Shown: positions 48,952 to 57,678, counted from the stretch's first letter. The stretch: DNA of 64,000 bases from Acinetobacter gerneri DSM 14967 = CIP 107464 = MTCC 9824 (GCF_000368565.1 NZ_KB849545.1:236304-300303), one strand, 5' to 3'. A program made the numbers and translations. Notes: a model not told the origin generated them from the letters alone.

Positions 48952-49962
48952 TCAAACATGAGGTGCGACAGTTTTAAAACATTTGTGATAATCAGTTAGT
49001 CTCGAAAACTCCTCTAATGGCGTCAACCAGTTTAATGCTTTTCTTGGTCGTGTATTTAATGACATGGCAACTTGATTTAAATAATTTTGATCAGCTTGGT
49101 TTAAATCAATTCCTTTCGGTAAATACTGCCGTATAAGACCATTCATATTTTCAATTGTACCTTTTTGCCACGGTGAATGTGGATCACAAAAATATACATC
49201 TATATCCAACTCCTCCTCCAATTGCTTATGTTGAGCCATTTCTCGTCCTCGGTCATAAGTCAGGGTTTGTCTCAGCTCAGGTGGCAGGTAAGCCATTGCT
49301 TCGGTCAAGGCTGTACGTACAGATTCTGCCTTAGCATCAGGTAAAACTGCTAGTAAACAGAGTCGTGTATTACGTTCAATCAAAGTTGCTACTGCGCTTT
49401 TATTATCTTTTCCTTTGATCAAATCAGCTTCCCAATGACCTGGTATTTTTCTTTCCAAGACCTCTAATGGACGCTCATGAATTGTTTTTATATCCTGTAA
49501 AATACTATCTTTCTGTGGCAGGTTTTCAGTTTTTCTTTTCTTATTTTCCCGACGTAAACAAGATAATAACTCCTTTTTAAGTTCACCTTTGGGTAAAGCT
49601 CTGATTGTTGAATAGATTGTGGTATGGCTAATATTCATCTCTTTATCATCTGATTGTCGTTTGAGCCACTTAGAAATTTGTACAGGCGACCATAAACATT
49701 TTATGGCTTCTACAATAAATTTCCATAGTAAGGAATCCAAATAAATTTTTGTATGACCGCGCCTGCGTCGTTGCTGCGAAAATTCAATCGCTTGTTCAGC
49801 ACTATATTGATGAACAGAACCGCAATTTTTATTTAATTCACGAGAAATTGTACTGTGATGTCGGTTAATTTGTTTAGCAAATTTTCGAGCAGAAAAATTG
49901 GGTTTGTTAAACTCTAGCATTAGTGCAGTTCGTTCAACTATTGTTAAATGTATGTATGACAA
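48952..49962 (-). CDS. IS30-family transposase
   Basis: A 336-residue DDE transposase. The N-terminal HTH of IS30 type (LTIVERTALMLEF, FAKQINRHHSTISRELNKN) precedes the catalytic domain. The three acidic residues are in GHWEADLIKGK, LTYDRGREM and KGTIENMNGLIRQYLPKG, followed by LNTRPRKALNWLTPLEEF, all typical of IS30. It appears intact, so the element may be active. With the repeat boundaries given, its TGA stop (48952-48954) is completed by two bases of the flanking DNA, an odd feature that depends on the exact IS end. Confidence 0.95.
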   Translation of the reverse strand: MSYIHLTIVERTALMLEFNKPNFSARKFAKQINRHHSTISRELNKNCGSVHQYSAEQAIEFSQQRRRRGHTKIYLDSLLWKFIVEAIKCLWSPVQISKWLKRQSDDKEMNISHTTIYSTIRALPKGELKKELLSCLRRENKKRKTENLPQKDSILQDIKTIHERPLEVLERKIPGHWEADLIKGKDNKSAVATLIERNTRLCLLAVLPDAKAESVRTALTEAMAYLPPELRQTLTYDRGREMAQHKQLEEELDIDVYFCDPHSPWQKGTIENMNGLIRQYLPKGIDLNQADQNYLNQVAMSLNTRPRKALNWLTPLEEFSRLTDYHKCFKTVAPHV

Positions 49963-50014
49963 TATGACACTCCTTTATACCTATATTAGGTTGGGGGTGT
50001 CGCACTTCAAGTTT
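48954..50014. mobile_element. IS30-family insertion sequence
   Basis: About 1061 bp, bounded by inverted repeats AAACATGAGGTGCGACA (48954-48970) and its inverse at 49998-50014, matching at 15 of 17 positions. It contains one full-length transposase gene on the minus strand. I found no clear 2-3-bp target duplication, so the exact ends may be off by a few bases. ISAba125 is a well-known IS30 member in Acinetobacter; I cannot say if this is the same element. Confidence 0.85.
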
Positions 50015-50619
50015 TAGTCTGCCTAGATATATTGATCATTTCCATTCAAGTGATGCTATTTTTACTCTCTATTATTTTGATGAGAAATTACCCTGTCACT
50101 TCATACGACAACAGTATGATGGGAATCGTCTTTTTCCCACAAATCATAATTATGGCAATTCTCTCAATTCCTTTTGTTATTTTCATTTTCAAAAAAACCA
50201 AATCGAGATTAATATTTAAAATAAAATATTCACTTTCAATATATTATATTTTTATAAGTACAATCATCAGCTTCAACATTTGGAATACGGAACTATTCTA
50301 TTCCAAACAAATATTTTTCATACTTGGTTTGATTATTTATATACCGAGTTTTTATTTTTCAAATAAATATACAAAAAAACAAACAAAACATAATAATAAT
50401 GGAAACAGTATTTTAATTTTATCCAATTTATAACACCCGTATTAATCAAATAAATATAATGAAACTTATTCTTTATTTTATGAATTTCTCAACTAACCTA
50501 TATCAATAAAATTCGATAAAAAATGAATAAAATATGAATTTTTTGTAGCGTTTTTATTATAAGATTTATTTTTTAAAAAATTATTTACTGAAACTTTATC
50601 CATCTAGGATTATTTTTAA

Positions 50620-51453
50620 ATGCTTAAAACATTTCTCTCATTAACAACAACTGTCATTTTTTTAACTGGGTGTGCAACAACAAAATCTATGCAATATCCT
50701 GTTTCGGGCAGTAGTAGCACAGTATCCGTTTCTTCTGAACAAATCTCAAGCATGACTGAATCAGGTGGAGGTGATCATTTTATTAACAATAGCCAAATCA
50801 CTGTAGGCGATGCCAGCCGTGCACTGAACAACCCTGCATCAAATATGTTTGGACTCATTGGCGTTGGGGTTGCTACCGCAATCGATAAACGAAACAATGC
50901 CTCAGCGATAGAAAAAAGTAGTCTCAATCAAGCGATAAAGTTTGATCAATTGGTACATCAAAAAATTCAAAATGCACTCAGTTCAAATCAGATAGATCCA
51001 TCTCTGAAAGTTTTAGCTATAAATCAGATTTCAGATATTAAAGTGACGCCTTATTCTCGAATTTCTTTTATCAATAAGCCTGATGTTTCTGTTGCATTTT
51101 CACTTAAAGCCCAGTTTAAAAATGCAGCAGATAATAATGCAAATACCAAGCGTATTTATCATTATGTGAAAGAAAAAAAAGCAACTTTGTCTGAATGGGA
51201 TAACAATCAAAATGCCATGTATTTAAAAGATGCTGATACTGCTTTTACTGCACTGGCTAAAGTTTTGGTTTTGGATATGCAACATCAAATCAATATCGAC
51301 AAACTCAGTGAAAGCAAGCAGAAAACATGTAAAGTTTCTGGCCAACTGAATCACTATTATTATATAGAATCACCCGATGATCTTTGCATTGGTGTATTTC
51401 AAACAAATAAAGGCGTGTCATCTCCATATTTTGTTTTTGTAGTTGAACAATAA
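50620..51453 (+). CDS. lipoprotein of unknown function
   Basis: A 277-residue lipoprotein with signal MLKTFLSLTTTVIFLTGCAT; the lipobox is LTGC, so Cys18 is lipidated. The mature part begins with a Ser/Thr-rich linker, then contains a Gly/Ala-rich hydrophobic stretch (NMFGLIGVGVATAIDKRNNA) and a charged alpha/beta domain (VLAINQISDIKVTPYSRISF, FTALAKVLVLDMQHQINIDK). A Cys pair near the C-terminus (QKTCKVSGQLN, DDLCIGVFQ) may form a disulfide. I recognise no family. It is preceded by an AT-rich region and followed by a hairpin at 51473-51509. Confidence 0.72.
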   Translation: MLKTFLSLTTTVIFLTGCATTKSMQYPVSGSSSTVSVSSEQISSMTESGGGDHFINNSQITVGDASRALNNPASNMFGLIGVGVATAIDKRNNASAIEKSSLNQAIKFDQLVHQKIQNALSSNQIDPSLKVLAINQISDIKVTPYSRISFINKPDVSVAFSLKAQFKNAADNNANTKRIYHYVKEKKATLSEWDNNQNAMYLKDADTAFTALAKVLVLDMQHQINIDKLSESKQKTCKVSGQLNHYYYIESPDDLCIGVFQTNKGVSSPYFVFVVEQ

Positions 51454-51472
51454 TTTGTATCTTAAATAAAAG

Positions 51473-51509
51473 CCTATTCTATTTAGAAAATAGCTCTCAA
51501 TAGAATAGG
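51473..51509 (+). terminator. hairpin after the lipoprotein gene
   Basis: CCTATTCTATT and AATAGAATAGG form an 11-bp perfect stem with a 15-nt loop, 20 bp after the stop. There is no long T-run, so the terminator call is moderate. Confidence 0.5.
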
Positions 51510-51976
51510 TTGATAATTTCGATCAATTTAAAAATTTAATACACTGACTTTTATAAAATTTTAGCTTACATCCAAATAAAACCACTCAACTACTCAACAT
51601 AAAATGATACCAATAAAATAGATCTCTCTTATAAATTAAAAATATACAATCATTAATTATTTTTAAAGTTAATATAGGAAGTCCCTTCTCACTTTGGGAG
51701 AAGGTTAGGATGAGGGTAAATTTCTAATAGAATCCTCCCCCTCTTGCAGAACATATTCTTCATCCTTTAAAAACAGAAGGAGCTACACTGTAAAAAATAA
51801 ATAATTCTATAATTCAATTTATAAAAGCGATCTAGATTGATCATTTTTAAATAACATGGCATAACAGCTTATACAGCTTTTTTATTTTAATTTACCAATA
51901 AAAACCAAATAAACCTTTGTTACATCAATAAATTAACTATAATTTATTGAATTTCATTCATTAAAAGTTAAGCGAT
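51510..51976. other. gene-free region with a repeat fragment
   Basis: About 470 bp of AT-rich DNA without a credible gene. It contains the diverged dispersed repeat at 51669-51790 and must hold the promoter of the gene at 51977. Confidence 0.55.
51669..51790. repeat. diverged copy of the 22.8-kb intergenic repeat
   Basis: Shared pieces with 23060-23215 include AAGTCCCTTCTC, GTTAGGATGAGGGT (there CTTAGGATGAGGGT), AATCC...CCCCTCTTGC and GAACAT, then a degraded hairpin near TCCTTTAAAAA. The order is the same, so it is a single, decayed unit of the same dispersed family. Confidence 0.7.
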
Positions 51977-52360
51977 ATGAAACTTCAAATAATCCTAAGT
52001 ATACTCACGGGTCTCACCCTCAGCGCTTGCTCAACTACACCCAAAAACCCAGATGCCCCAGTCGTGTTAGAACAACACAAAAACATCCAAGCCGAGCCGA
52101 CGACTAAACACAACCTTGCGCGTTTGATCAAACAACGTGATAACTGCGTGATCGAATTTACAGGCAACTTTTCGACAGGCAAAGCCACAGAACACTGGAT
52201 CTTTAAAGGCGATCAACTCATTTCAGCATTTTCAAATGTCGATGCTGATGTAGAAAACAAACAAACAGTTTTTGATATCGCAAGTGCTGAAAGACAGGCA
52301 AATTTTGCTTCACTGGCAAAGAATTTTAAACAGCGCAATCTAGATCAATGTAAAAATTAA
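51977..52360 (+). CDS. small two-cysteine lipoprotein, unknown
   Basis: A 127-residue lipoprotein with signal MKLQIILSILTGLTLSACST (lipobox LSAC). The mature domain of about 100 residues starts LARLIKQRDNCVIEFTGNFS, has a central beta-rich part (WIFKGDQLISAFSNVD) and ends in a helix with NFASLAKNFKQRNLDQCKN. The two mature cysteines, one near the domain start and one three residues from the end, recur in the same positions in the secreted proteins at 54459 and 54913. I do not know the family. A hairpin at 52367-52403 ends the transcript. Confidence 0.7.
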   Translation: MKLQIILSILTGLTLSACSTTPKNPDAPVVLEQHKNIQAEPTTKHNLARLIKQRDNCVIEFTGNFSTGKATEHWIFKGDQLISAFSNVDADVENKQTVFDIASAERQANFASLAKNFKQRNLDQCKN

Positions 52361-52366
52361 AGAAAT

Positions 52367-52403
52367 AGATTCAACAATTCATTTCCTTTGGATTGTTGAA
52401 TCT
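52367..52403 (+). terminator. hairpin after the small lipoprotein gene
   Basis: AGATTCAACAAT and ATTGTTGAATCT form a 12-bp perfect stem with a 13-nt loop, 6 bp after the stop. It is followed by TCATATAT rather than a T-run. Confidence 0.55.
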
Positions 52404-52617
52404 TCATATATTTGAAAGCGTATTTATTACCCAGTATTAACTGAATCATCAAATATATTTTAAACAAATCTTTCACAACTTCATCACAACTGTTTCACTA
52501 TTGTAGATTGCTGTATCAGTTTTATCTCAAAGCCACATTAAACTCAAATTGACCATTAATATGGGCTCATATCATAATGCAACAAATTCCCTTAACAATT
52601 TAGGGACATAGGTCAAT

Positions 52618-53238
52618 ATGAACAAAATGAAATATACGCTTGCCAGTGGTCTACTCCTCTGTTCTGTATCAATTTATGCAGAAACAACACCAACTGTAAA
52701 AACACCACCACCTTATGGGGACAATCCCAATATTTTCGTTGTTTTGGGACACAAAACTAAAGTTGCCGTACAAAACACAGCCAATAAAGTTGGTGCGGCG
52801 ACTGAACATGGTATTCAAAAAATAAAACCTAAAGTCGAAAATTCATGGGATGAAACCAAGACTTATTCAGCAGAACAAGCTGAAATTGCCAAAGAAAATA
52901 CCATCAAAGCCAAAGACAAGGCTGTGGAAAAAATAATCAATGTAAAAGATTCGGTCATTGGAGTGAATGGTGGAACTGTACCGATTGAACAAGGACAATT
53001 AAGCCAATCCAATTATCCTGCTCAGCCAAACAGCGTAGCTCCAATCATCTCAAACAATCCAGTAAGCTCTCCAAATCAAGCCAATAGCGACTCATCTGGG
53101 CAGATTACCTCTACTTCTATTGCGACTCCACAAGCAAGCAGTCAAGTTGCTACGCCAACTCAAGCAGCACCTGAAATCAATACATCCAAAGACAACCCTG
53201 TAGGTGGAGCTGATCAGGAAAATGATTATCCGCATTAA
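52618..53238 (+). CDS. secreted protein with Lys/Ala-rich helix and Ser/Gln/Asn-rich tail
   Basis: A 206-residue periplasmic protein with signal peptide MNKMKYTLASGLLLCSVSIY, cleaved near YAE. The middle (about residues 40-120) is a charged amphipathic helix region with repeating Lys/Ala/Glu (HKTKVAVQNTANKVGAATEH, KTYSAEQAEIAKENTIKAKD) that resembles apolipoprotein- or LEA-like repeats. The last ~80 residues are disordered and rich in Pro, Ser, Gln and Asn (QANSDSSGQITSTSIATPQA). I recognise no family. It stands alone with a terminator after it. A role in stress protection or envelope binding would be speculation. Confidence 0.65.
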   Translation: MNKMKYTLASGLLLCSVSIYAETTPTVKTPPPYGDNPNIFVVLGHKTKVAVQNTANKVGAATEHGIQKIKPKVENSWDETKTYSAEQAEIAKENTIKAKDKAVEKIINVKDSVIGVNGGTVPIEQGQLSQSNYPAQPNSVAPIISNNPVSSPNQANSDSSGQITSTSIATPQASSQVATPTQAAPEINTSKDNPVGGADQENDYPH

Positions 53239-53265
53239 GTTATTTTATCTTTGACATAGTTTTGC

Positions 53266-53297
53266 AAAAGCCTACGCCTGTAGGCTTTCGTTCTTTT
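53266..53297 (+). terminator. intrinsic terminator after the secreted-protein gene
   Basis: AGCCTAC, loop GCCT, GTAGGCT, followed by TTCGTTCTTTT, 30 bp after the stop. Confidence 0.8.
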
Positions 53298-53305
53298 AGA
53301 TGATT

Positions 53306-54358
53306 AGGGTCTGTTGATTAATTGACTTGTCTAATAATTTTTCCAGCAATAAATCCCTGAACATTTTCTAGCATTTGATTGACGATTCTCTGCCTAGCAT
53401 CCACACTTCCCCATGCACTGTGTGGTGTGATGATCAAATTAGGGATCGTTGGATCAAGCAAAATATTACCATTTTTGGGTGGTTCTACTGTCAACACATC
53501 CATTGCTGCTCCTGCAATCTGACGATCAAGCAATGCATTTTTTAATGCTGCCTCATTGACAACCCCACCACGCGCGCAGTTGATCAAAAATGCAGAATTC
53601 TTCATTAAATTAAATTCTTTTTCACCTATTAAATCACGTGTTTCTTCCGTTAAAGGACAATGTAGGCTTAGAAAATCGACCTGTGTCAGCAATTCATGAA
53701 AAGGAACTCGTGAAGCGTCGCTTGGTCGATTTGGCAATGCTGCAACCAATACCTTCATGCCAAAAGCTTCTGCCAGTTTTGCGACAGCTTGCCCCAATTC
53801 GCCATAGCCAACGATTCCCAAGGTTTTACCTGAAAGCTCTACGATTGGATAACCGAGCATGCAAAAAATCGGAGACTGATTCCACTGCCCTTGTTGTACA
53901 GCACGATCATATTTCAACAACGATGTCGCCAATGCCAACATCAAACTCATCGTATGTTGAGCTACTGCTGCTGTGCCATAACCTTGGCAATTGCATGCCA
54001 CTACACCCTTTTCTTTGGCTTTAATCAGATCAACATTGTTGGTTCCTGTCGCCGAAATTAAGATCAATTTCAAGTTTTGACACTGTTCTATCGTATTTGA
54101 GTCGATCACAACCTTATTACTAATGATCACATCCGCATCTTTTACACGTTCAAGAACCTGCTCTGGAGTACTCATTGGATAAAGGATCAGCTCAGCAAAA
54201 ACTTCATCTAATTGACTAAAATCTAAATCATTTTTATCTAGAGCTTGGTAATCCAAATACACCGCTTTCATATTATTTCCTTAAATTGAACCGTATTAAA
54301 CAAGCGAAAGCCAAAGTCTTACTATTTGTTATTTATCATTAAATTTCAAGCAGACCCT
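53306..54358. repeat. MITE-type terminal repeats bracketing a dehydrogenase gene
   Basis: AGGGTCTGTTGAT at 53306-53318 is identical over 12 bases to the end of the element at 32573-32838. An inverted copy lies at 54340-54358 (ATTTCAAGCAGACCCT, one extra G). Both are flanked by TA-containing bases (TTAGGG and CCCTAA). The 1.05 kb between them holds one complete gene. This could be a mobilised cassette, two separate solo ends, or partly chance. Confidence 0.5.
53318..54271 (-). CDS. D-2-hydroxyacid dehydrogenase (glycerate dehydrogenase-like)
   Basis: A 317-residue NAD(P)-dependent D-isomer-specific 2-hydroxyacid dehydrogenase. It has the N-terminal catalytic domain, the Rossmann motif GIVGYGELGQAVAKLAEAFG at about residue 150, the substrate-binding Arg in NCARGGVVNE, and the catalytic His in ITPHSAWGS; the Glu lies in VEPP. 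Closest types reduce hydroxypyruvate or glyoxylate (HprA/GhrB-like); the true substrate is not decided by sequence. Its stop overlaps the inner end of the left repeat at 53306. Base composition is like the neighbours, so if it was moved it came from a similar genome. Confidence 0.88.
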   Translation of the reverse strand: MKAVYLDYQALDKNDLDFSQLDEVFAELILYPMSTPEQVLERVKDADVIISNKVVIDSNTIEQCQNLKLILISATGTNNVDLIKAKEKGVVACNCQGYGTAAVAQHTMSLMLALATSLLKYDRAVQQGQWNQSPIFCMLGYPIVELSGKTLGIVGYGELGQAVAKLAEAFGMKVLVAALPNRPSDASRVPFHELLTQVDFLSLHCPLTEETRDLIGEKEFNLMKNSAFLINCARGGVVNEAALKNALLDRQIAGAAMDVLTVEPPKNGNILLDPTIPNLIITPHSAWGSVDARQRIVNQMLENVQGFIAGKIIRQVN

Positions 54359-54458
54359 AATATATTTTTGATTAAATTATTTGAATATTAACTCTATTTC
54401 AGGTATTTATATCTCACTTTATAAATTTATAAACCAATCATTTTTGGATAATGTTCAA

Positions 54459-54902
54459 ATGAAAAATATAATTTTAGCACCCATGCTTTGTCTCAGTAGT
54501 TTAACTTTTTTAACAAATTCCTATGCTGGAGAGGAGCCACTTTATGGTTATTACATTAGCAGTATCCCCAATTATGCAACCGATGAAAATGACGATAATG
54601 ATTCAGGTCTGTATAGAACAAAACAGGGCTGTCGTATCGTAACCGATAGTATGGCCGTACTCTATCGTACAACACAGTTTTGGGATTTTGATCAAAATAG
54701 TTTGAAAACTTCAAAAGTAACGAATCATTTTTATGCGACATATGACTATACTGATGAAGATTTTCAAGAACTCAAAAAGCAAAAAATAAGTTTGGAAAAA
54801 AGCATACAACTCGATGTCAAAAATCCCAAAATCCTGCAACAGTTTAAAGACCTAAAAGCTAGATTTAATGCTGCAGATTTTCAAAAATGCTATCCCAAAT
54901 GA
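54459..54902 (+). CDS. small two-cysteine secreted protein, unknown
   Basis: A 147-residue secreted protein; signal MKNIILAPMLCLSSLTFLTN, cleaved near SYA. The mature part contains GLYRTKQGCRIVTDSMAVLY, a beta-rich middle, and ends in a helix with QQFKDLKARFNAADFQKCYPK. The Cys positions and the final helix match the neighbours at 51977 and 54913. I start at the ATG at 54459 because it begins a good signal peptide; 26 upstream in-frame codons do not. It lies 10 bp before the next gene, forming a pair with it. Function unknown. Confidence 0.68.
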   Translation: MKNIILAPMLCLSSLTFLTNSYAGEEPLYGYYISSIPNYATDENDDNDSGLYRTKQGCRIVTDSMAVLYRTTQFWDFDQNSLKTSKVTNHFYATYDYTDEDFQELKKQKISLEKSIQLDVKNPKILQQFKDLKARFNAADFQKCYPK

Positions 54903-54912
54903 TCGAGATTGA

Positions 54913-55344
54913 ATGATGAAAGCCAGACTGTTCAAGCATCTCATTCTTTTGTTTTTTATCATAAATTTTAGTACTGCTCACGCAACAGACAATGCTGAAC
55001 TGGTTTTACAATCTCTTGCCAATGTAGAGCAATATCATTCAGACGAAGGTAATCAATTTGTATTATCTAAGAACAAACATGGCTGCAAAATTGAAGCTCG
55101 TTTTTATTTGTCCAATCATCAAATTCTGACTAGCTATATTTTCAATCAAAAAGGGATCGTATCGGCAGCAGAAAGAACTTACCAATACAAATATGAAAAG
55201 GGAGAAGAAGGCTCTTTAGCGCATATCACCGATATTTATCTATCTGGTACTGTCTATTTAGATCCTGCCGATCCAAAAACTCAGCAGGAACTAAATGATT
55301 TTAAAGCGTTATTTCCAATAACAGAAATAAAAAAATGTCTTTAA
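54913..55344 (+). CDS. small two-cysteine secreted protein, unknown
   Basis: A 143-residue secreted protein with signal MMKARLFKHLILLFFIINFS, cleaved near AHA. The mature part has LSKNKHGCKIEARFYLSNHQ, a Tyr-rich beta middle (ERTYQYKYEKGEEG) and a final helix QQELNDFKALFPITEIKKCL. Together with the preceding gene it makes a tandem pair of paralogues, and with 51977 a set of three. Its 3' end overlaps the convergent hydrolase-like gene by four bases, so no terminator separates them. Confidence 0.68.
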   Translation: MMKARLFKHLILLFFIINFSTAHATDNAELVLQSLANVEQYHSDEGNQFVLSKNKHGCKIEARFYLSNHQILTSYIFNQKGIVSAAERTYQYKYEKGEEGSLAHITDIYLSGTVYLDPADPKTQQELNDFKALFPITEIKKCL

Positions 55345-56603
55345 GCCAAGATAAATTTTACATTATCTTCAAAAGAATCATAATCAAATTTACAGGTTCC
55401 AAATAAGTCAGAACCCAGATTTAGATTTTTATAAGATAAAATGTAAAACTCAGGATATTTCTTGGTAATGATCGGACTCATATCCAAAGATAAGGCATCA
55501 TTTTGTTTGAAAAGTTTAATCACTTGGCGATCATTCATTGCCAAGAAATAGTCCTCTTTATTTAGATCAATAAAGGTCAAACCTGTTGCCTTAACTTGAA
55601 TAGCGCAAAGATACTTGCTATTGATATCAATCACTTGCTGACTATAGCTTTCGATTTTTTGGGTGATCACATTAAATACTAGAAAATTACCAAAATAATC
55701 CTGCAACTGCTCTTTCTTTTCTATTGGAAAATTCACAGAAATTCCGAGCTTCATCAAATCCTGTTCATCTACCCGTTTATTAGTGAGCAAGATACGAGTA
55801 ATCATTTGCTTCAGATTATTATCAAAAAAACTGCCATCAAGTTGCAGATCAGTACTTTTTAAAATCTTGCCCAGCGCTTCATTGTGCGTTCCCAGCAAAC
55901 GAGCGATGACATTTCGATAGTAAAATTTATTATTTTTCTTCACTTCCCGCATTTGCTTATAAAAATAAGTTTGATCAAATGGATGGCGAATAAAATCGTT
56001 GAGCAAAGCTGAACTTGCTAAAACTGAAATCGCATCATGCCCCGAATAAGGCAGATTCAAAGTATGTAAATGGGGAATCAGTGGCTTTATTTTAAGGTAA
56101 TTTTCACGATCATTTTCAAAGTAAGGATCATAGACAATGATGTATTCACATTCACTTGAAATATCCTCAGATTTTATATGCATATCTCGGTTAAGTTCTA
56201 CATCATAAAAATCGCTATAACGGCGATCTTCAACATCTTCAGGATCAATTGAATATTGCGGCACAAAGGCAACAGCGCGTGTCATTTTCAACAATTTTGC
56301 ATATTTAACAACAGCATAGCCACCCATCGACCCCCCATAGCCCACAATCGATGAGTATTGTTCTAAATAGGGTTTGAGTACTTCAAAAAGTGCCAACATA
56401 CTTGATTCAGGATACCAAGATTTTTGTTTTGGCATGATTCCAATCACGTTAAAATCATACTTACTTAATGATTTTTCGGCATTAATTGAAGTCCCTTTGG
56501 CACGAGTAATCAAATCCCCAAATGACAGCACCAATGTTTCGGATGATCCTTGTAAATATATCGCTCGAATTTGTTCATCTTCAAAAATGATTTTTTTTTC
56601 CAT
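55341..56603 (-). CDS. alpha/beta-hydrolase-fold protein with unknown C-terminal domain
   Basis: A protein of 420 residues from the ATG at 56603 (MEKKIIFEDEQIRAIYLQGS); the frame extends to a GTG at 56732, giving 463 residues. The first ~240 residues are hydrolase-like: a strand ETLVLSFGDLITRA, the nucleophile elbow VGYGGSMGGYAVVKYAKLL (GxSxG), and a likely catalytic His in LPYSGHDAISVLA. The remaining ~180 residues have no recognised family (FYYRNVIARLLGTHNEALGK, SDLFGTCKFDYDSF at the end). There is no signal peptide, so it is cytoplasmic. Substrate unknown; similar proteins are sometimes found near surface-polysaccharide genes, but none are here. Confidence 0.68.
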   Translation of the reverse strand: MEKKIIFEDEQIRAIYLQGSSETLVLSFGDLITRAKGTSINAEKSLSKYDFNVIGIMPKQKSWYPESSMLALFEVLKPYLEQYSSIVGYGGSMGGYAVVKYAKLLKMTRAVAFVPQYSIDPEDVEDRRYSDFYDVELNRDMHIKSEDISSECEYIIVYDPYFENDRENYLKIKPLIPHLHTLNLPYSGHDAISVLASSALLNDFIRHPFDQTYFYKQMREVKKNNKFYYRNVIARLLGTHNEALGKILKSTDLQLDGSFFDNNLKQMITRILLTNKRVDEQDLMKLGISVNFPIEKKEQLQDYFGNFLVFNVITQKIESYSQQVIDINSKYLCAIQVKATGLTFIDLNKEDYFLAMNDRQVIKLFKQNDALSLDMSPIITKKYPEFYILSYKNLNLGSDLFGTCKFDYDSFEDNVKFILA

Positions 56604-56869
56604 CGAAACACCGAAAAGTTGGGGAATAGCACAATTGCACTCAAAAAATGAGTTGTCATGCAAAGAAGTATGCAAGCCTAAGTGCCCTATTTTAGCTGTG
56701 CCACACAGATAAAAAAGTACATAATCTTCCACATTTACATAAATTGTTACTTTCAGGTTGCTTTTTTACCAAAATTCACATTTCAGACATAAAAATAGTC
56801 GTCAATGTGAATGAAAATGCTTGTCATTTATATGTTTTAGCCCAATGATAAAAGATATATTTCTTCAAA

Positions 56870-57655
56870 ATGTATGAAAATATGCCAAATAATATTCATC
56901 ATGCTGCACAGCAAGGCTTTAGTTCTGCTGCTGAACTTTATCAACAAACCCGCCCAAGTTATCCACAAGAGATAAAAAATTGGCTAGAAAGCGACCTTAA
57001 AATTAATAAAAATTCTACTGTTATTGATTTAGGTTCAGGTACTGGAAAATTTTTACCTTATCTCATTGCGCAAGGTTCAGAGGTCATTGCTGTAGAGCCT
57101 GTCACTGAAATGTTAGAGCAACTCAGAAAAAAATATCCTTCGGTCAAATCGGTACAAGCCAGTAGCGAGCAGCTTCCTTTCCACTCTGAATCAATCGATG
57201 CTGTACTTTGTGCACAATCTTTTCATTGGTTTGCAAATATCGAAACACTCAATGAAATTCATCAGGTACTAAAACCCAAAGGGCATCTGGGACTGATCTG
57301 GAATCAGCGTGATGTAGAAATCGATTGGGTTAAAGCACTAGCCGATTATATCGCTCAATTTGAAGGTGATACCCCGCGATACCATAGTGATCAATGGAAA
57401 AAAGTTTTTGAAAATCAGTTCTTATTTGAACTAACCGATGTCAAAGTTTACTCGCAGCTTCAAAAAGGAACTGTGGAAAATGTGGTATCGAATCGTCTGT
57501 TATCGACCAGTTTTATCGCGGCTATGTCTCAAGAAAAACAGCTTGAAATGAAGCAAAATTTTGAAAAAATTGTATTTGATTTTACAGGGAAAACTGCACA
57601 AGATGAGATAGAATTTCCTTATATTACTTATGCTTACCATTTTCATAAAATTTAA
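56870..57655 (+). CDS. class I SAM-dependent methyltransferase
   Basis: A 261-residue methyltransferase of the Methyltransf_11/TAM type. Motif I is VIDLGSGTGKFLPYL at about residues 51-65, the acidic residue after strand 2 is in VIAVEPVTEMLEQL, then QASSEQLPFHSESIDAVLCA (motifs II-III) and LKPKGHLGLIW. The N-terminus AAQQGFSSAAELYQQTRPSY is typical of the yeast Crg1/trans-aconitate methyltransferase-like group. Small carboxylic acids are thus plausible substrates, but unproven. Two in-frame ATGs are 4 codons apart; neither has a good ribosome-binding site. The next gene starts 23 bp later. Confidence 0.85.
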   Translation: MYENMPNNIHHAAQQGFSSAAELYQQTRPSYPQEIKNWLESDLKINKNSTVIDLGSGTGKFLPYLIAQGSEVIAVEPVTEMLEQLRKKYPSVKSVQASSEQLPFHSESIDAVLCAQSFHWFANIETLNEIHQVLKPKGHLGLIWNQRDVEIDWVKALADYIAQFEGDTPRYHSDQWKKVFENQFLFELTDVKVYSQLQKGTVENVVSNRLLSTSFIAAMSQEKQLEMKQNFEKIVFDFTGKTAQDEIEFPYITYAYHFHKI

Positions 57656-57678
57656 AAAGTTTTTAGAGGAAAATTAAA

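Larger units (their letters stand above)
48923..50433 (+). pseudogene. membrane-protein gene split by the IS30-type element
   Basis: The left piece (48923-48953) has a good AGGAG box six bases before its ATG and codes MFRYFKVGWI plus one base. The right piece (from 50015) supplies two bases, then continues VCLDILIISIQVMLFLLSII to a stop at 50433. If 48954-50014 is removed exactly, the joined frame is open for about 150 residues with several helices and a polar Asn/Lys-rich C-terminus (TKKQTKHNNNGNSI). An internal TTG or ATG in the right piece could still be translated, but it would lack the ribosome-binding site. No family recognised. Confidence 0.65.
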
